Shown here piece by piece: positions 5,888 to 7,375 of a stretch of DNA of 7,375 bases. The notes beneath the pieces are model-generated. The model saw only the letters and a program-made list of their open reading frames with translations, did no database searches and was not told the origin of the DNA. Both the position numbers and the translations under genes were made by a program. This stretch comes from Chloroflexota bacterium (GTDB lineage Bacteria > Chloroflexota > Limnocylindria > Limnocylindrales > CSP1-4): the NCBI GenBank assembly GCA_025935655.1, contig JAICUV010000173.1, positions 1-7,375 on the forward strand, written 5' to 3'. The number at the start of each line of letters is the position of its first letter. Within the stretch, counting starts at the first letter, position 1.

Positions 5888-5905
5888 TCGGTCCTGAGAG
5901 GCCGG
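5888..5905 (+). promoter_or_regulatory. PyrR-binding RNA hairpin 2 in the car leader
   Basis: A second copy of the PyrR-loop pattern, UCGGUCCUGAGAGGCCGG, lies 22 bases after the first. The stem CGG (5889-5891) pairs with CCG (5902-5904), plus a U-G pair (5888/5905). There is a bulged U at 5892, two C-G pairs, and the loop UGAGA. The core UCCNGNGAGGY matches exactly. The strong Shine-Dalgarno AGGAGGA begins only 3 bases after the stem, so bound PyrR should block ribosome access. This indicates translational repression, as described for Mycobacterium smegmatis, rather than the Bacillus antiterminator switch. I see no terminator hairpin with a T-run here. Confidence 0.82.
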
Positions 5906-5907
5906 GT

Positions 5908-5914
5908 AGGAGGA
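5908..5914 (+). promoter_or_regulatory. Strong Shine-Dalgarno AGGAGGA of the leader ORF
   Basis: AGGAGGA is an essentially perfect anti-16S match, much stronger than any other ribosome site in this window. It sits 6 bases before TTG 5921 and 60 bases before the carA GTG, too far to serve carA directly. It therefore points to translation of the short ORF at 5921-5974. Confidence 0.7.
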
Positions 5915-5920
5915 AGTCAG

Positions 5921-5974
5921 TTGCGCATGCGCATGCCCGCCTGCGGCGTCACGCCGCGGCACGCCGGGTCCTGA
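5921..5974 (+). CDS. 17-codon leader ORF abutting carA
   Basis: TTG 5921 begins a 17-codon ORF, MRMRMPACGVTPRHAGS, whose TGA (5972-5974) is directly followed by the carA start GTG (5975), in the same frame and with no bases between. The start is supported by AGGAGGA at 5908-5914 with ideal spacing. ATG 5927 and ATG 5933 are in-frame alternatives, and ATG 5885 (GAGG at 5876-5879) would give 29 codons. carA has no Shine-Dalgarno of its own, so ribosomes ending here probably restart at GTG; PyrR blocking the leader site would then silence carAB. The peptide has no run of one amino acid suggesting codon-based attenuation. Translation is inferred, not proven. Confidence 0.5.
   Translation: MRMRMPACGVTPRHAGS
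5941..5959 (+). promoter_or_regulatory. Hairpin inside the leader ORF, before the carA start
   Basis: CTGCGGCG (5941-5948) pairs with CGCCGCGG (5952-5959) across a 3-base loop TCA, with one U-G pair, giving an 8-bp stem that ends 15 bases before GTG 5975. A ribosome translating the leader would melt it. In its absence the hairpin could keep free ribosomes off the carA start, reinforcing coupling. The structure is visible; the effect is inferred. Confidence 0.4.
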
Positions 5975-7138
5975 GTGATCGCCCCACCGTCCGTCGGCCA
6001 TCCGCCGCTGCCGCGCGCCGATTCCATCGTCGATCCCCGGGTCGGCGACGCCGGTCCGGCGCTCCTGGCGCTCGAGGATGGCACCGTGTTCCCCGGCATC
6101 GCGTTCGGGGCACCGGTGTCCGCCGGCGGCGACCTCGTCGTCAACACGTCGCAGACCGGGTACCAGGAGATCGCGACCGATCCCTCCTATGCGGGCCAGG
6201 TGGTCGTGATGACGTACCCCCTGATCGGGAACTACGGCCGGCTCCACGCGGACGACCAGTCGGAGCGCCCGTGGCTTCGCGGCCTCGTGGTGGCGCACGC
6301 GACGGCGGCCGTCCTCGACGACGCCCGCCAGCTCGCGACGCTGCTGCGCTCGAACGGGATCCCGGCGATCGCCGGCGTGGACACGCGCGCCCTCGCCCGG
6401 CACCTCCGGTCGAGCGGCTCGCTGCGCGGCATCCTCACCGAGCCCGGGATGACGGACCACGCGACCGCCGTCGCCCTCGCCCGCGCCGTGCCCCGCTGGG
6501 AGGACCAGGACTTCGTCGCCCAGGTGTCGCCCGCCGCGGTGCGTGAGGTCGGCGATGACCCGGCCGCGCCGCTCGTGGCGATCGTGGACTTCGGGCTCAA
6601 GGCGAACATCGTGCGCAGTCTCGGCCGGCGCGGCGTCCGGGTCCGCGTCCTCCCGCACACCGCCGGCGCGAGCGACGTCCTCTCGTCCGACGTGGCGGGG
6701 GTCGTGTTCTCGCCCGGGCCCGGGGACCCGGCCCGGCTCGATGGCCCGGTCGCGCTCGCCCGCGCGGTCATCGACGATGGTCGGCCGCTGCTGGGGATCT
6801 GCCTCGGCCACCAGATCGTGGGCCGGGCGGCGGGTGCCGAGACGACCCGCCTGCGGTTCGGTCATCACGGGGCGAACCACCCGGTCCAGGACCTGGACAC
6901 GGGGTACGTGCAGGTGACGGCGCAGAACCACGAGGTCCAGGTCGTCGGCGGCAGCCTTCCCGCGAGCTCCGGGTTCCGCGTGAGCCAGCTCAACCTCAAC
7001 GACCGCTCGGTCGAGGGCCTCCGCCACGCCGAAAAGCCGATCGAGACCGTCCAGTACCACCCCGAGGGCGCGCCCGGGCCGCTCGACGCGCTCGCCGTGT
7101 TCGACCGGTTCGTGGACGCGATCCGGGTCCGCTCGTGA
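5975..7138 (+). CDS. carA: Carbamoyl-phosphate synthase, small (glutaminase) subunit
   Basis: A 387-residue subunit that hydrolyses glutamine and sends ammonia to CarB to make carbamoyl phosphate for pyrimidine and arginine synthesis in the cytoplasm. The CarA N-terminal domain begins at PALLALEDGTVFPG (28-41), followed by NTSQTGYQEIATDPSYAGQ and TYPLIGNYG. The class I glutamine amidotransferase domain covers about 198-385. It contains SPGPGDP, nucleophile C276 in LLGICLGHQ, the CarA hallmark FGHHGANHPVQDLDTG, and H362/E364 in VQYHPEGAPGP. The motif usually written QNHGF reads QNHEV here. No ATG, GTG or TTG lies in frame between 5975 and the conserved core, and TGA stands directly before 5975, so GTG 5975 is the only ordinary start. 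The first 27 residues are a Pro-rich extension. The stop overlaps the carB start by 4 bases. Confidence 0.97.
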   Translation: MIAPPSVGHPPLPRADSIVDPRVGDAGPALLALEDGTVFPGIAFGAPVSAGGDLVVNTSQTGYQEIATDPSYAGQVVVMTYPLIGNYGRLHADDQSERPWLRGLVVAHATAAVLDDARQLATLLRSNGIPAIAGVDTRALARHLRSSGSLRGILTEPGMTDHATAVALARAVPRWEDQDFVAQVSPAAVREVGDDPAAPLVAIVDFGLKANIVRSLGRRGVRVRVLPHTAGASDVLSSDVAGVVFSPGPGDPARLDGPVALARAVIDDGRPLLGICLGHQIVGRAAGAETTRLRFGHHGANHPVQDLDTGYVQVTAQNHEVQVVGGSLPASSGFRVSQLNLNDRSVEGLRHAEKPIETVQYHPEGAPGPLDALAVFDRFVDAIRVRS

Positions 7139-7375
7139 CGATCGCGGACCGGCCCGCGCCCGCGACCCGGGTGGCGCGCAAGAAGCCGGAATCGGTCCTG
7201 ATCCTCGGCTCGGGGCCGGTGGTGATCGGCCAGGCCGCGGAGTTCGACTACGCCGGGACGCAGGCGTGCCGGGCCCTCCGCGCGGCGGGCGTCCGGACGA
7301 TCCTCGTCAACTCGAACCCGGCCACGATCATGACCGACCCGTCGGTCGCGGACGCCGTCTATCTCGAGCCGCTCA
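7135..7375 (+). CDS. carB: Carbamoyl-phosphate synthase, large subunit (N-terminal part, cut by window end)
   Basis: The first 80 codons of the large subunit, which joins bicarbonate, ammonia and two ATP into carbamoyl phosphate. GTG 7135 overlaps the carA TGA in a GTGA arrangement, indicating translational coupling. After about 20 non-conserved residues the strongly conserved CarB opening is present: SVLILGSGPVVIGQAAEFDY (20-39), then AGTQACRAL, and TILVNSNPATIMTDP followed by DAVYLEPL. This is the start of the carboxyphosphate ATP-grasp half. The full protein is normally over 1000 residues, so nearly all of it lies beyond the window. Confidence 0.97.
   Translation, partial: MTIADRPAPATRVARKKPESVLILGSGPVVIGQAAEFDYAGTQACRALRAAGVRTILVNSNPATIMTDPSVADAVYLEPL

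Noticed and set aside
5893..5901. CCTGAGAGG, the reverse complement of the CCTCTCAGG half-site, as a third two-component operator
   Set aside because: It is a single half-site and is fully explained as part of the PyrR-loop core UCCUGAGAGGC.
4235..7060. A 941-codon open frame on the minus strand across the kinase and carA
   Set aside because: It is antisense to two unmistakable genes, has an Arg/Gly/Asp-rich low-information translation with no motifs, and is the expected by-product of very high GC.
1..7375. tRNA, rRNA, CRISPR array, insertion sequence or phage features
   Set aside because: I saw no cloverleaf-like segments, regularly spaced repeats, transposase motifs or terminal inverted repeats; the window is almost fully occupied by ordinary genes.

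Overview
This is a very GC-rich, gene-dense bacterial window. Every convincing gene lies on the + strand. Gene content and style (ferric-reductase-like protein, FMN-binding protein and flavin transferase together; Pro/Ala-rich membrane proteins; PyrR-type leader before carAB) suggest a high-GC Actinomycetota or a high-GC Chloroflexota (for example a Limnocylindria-like lineage). The sequence alone does not let me choose between them.

Left part (2-1780): an extracytoplasmic flavin/electron-transfer module. It starts with the C-terminus of a ferric-reductase/ferredoxin-reductase-like protein. Two strong GC hairpins follow. Next comes a small membrane-anchored FMN-binding protein with a complete flavinylation motif, and then an ApbE-type FAD:protein FMN transferase, its likely modifying enzyme.

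Middle (1782-5815): an envelope-stress-like operon. It encodes a membrane-anchored trypsin-like protease of the HtrA family lacking a PDZ domain, a membrane-anchored DUF5666-like protein, an OmpR/PhoB-type response regulator, and an overlapping HAMP-poor sensor histidine kinase. The FMN-binding gene and the protease gene are each preceded, at nearly the same distance from the start codon, by an 8-bp direct repeat (consensus CMTCTCAS) repeated with an 11-bp period. This is the expected form of an OmpR-family operator, so I infer that the encoded two-component system controls both units.

Right part (5841-7375): the start of a pyrimidine operon, carA then carB (carB is cut by the window end). 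Between the kinase and carA lie an extended -10 promoter, two tandem RNA hairpins that both match the PyrR-binding loop (UCCNGNGAGGY), a perfect Shine-Dalgarno, and a 17-codon leader ORF. The TGA of that ORF directly abuts the GTG start of carA in the same frame. The layout suggests PyrR-dependent translational repression passed to carAB by termination-reinitiation. This leader and the shared direct-repeat operator are the two most interesting signals in the window.
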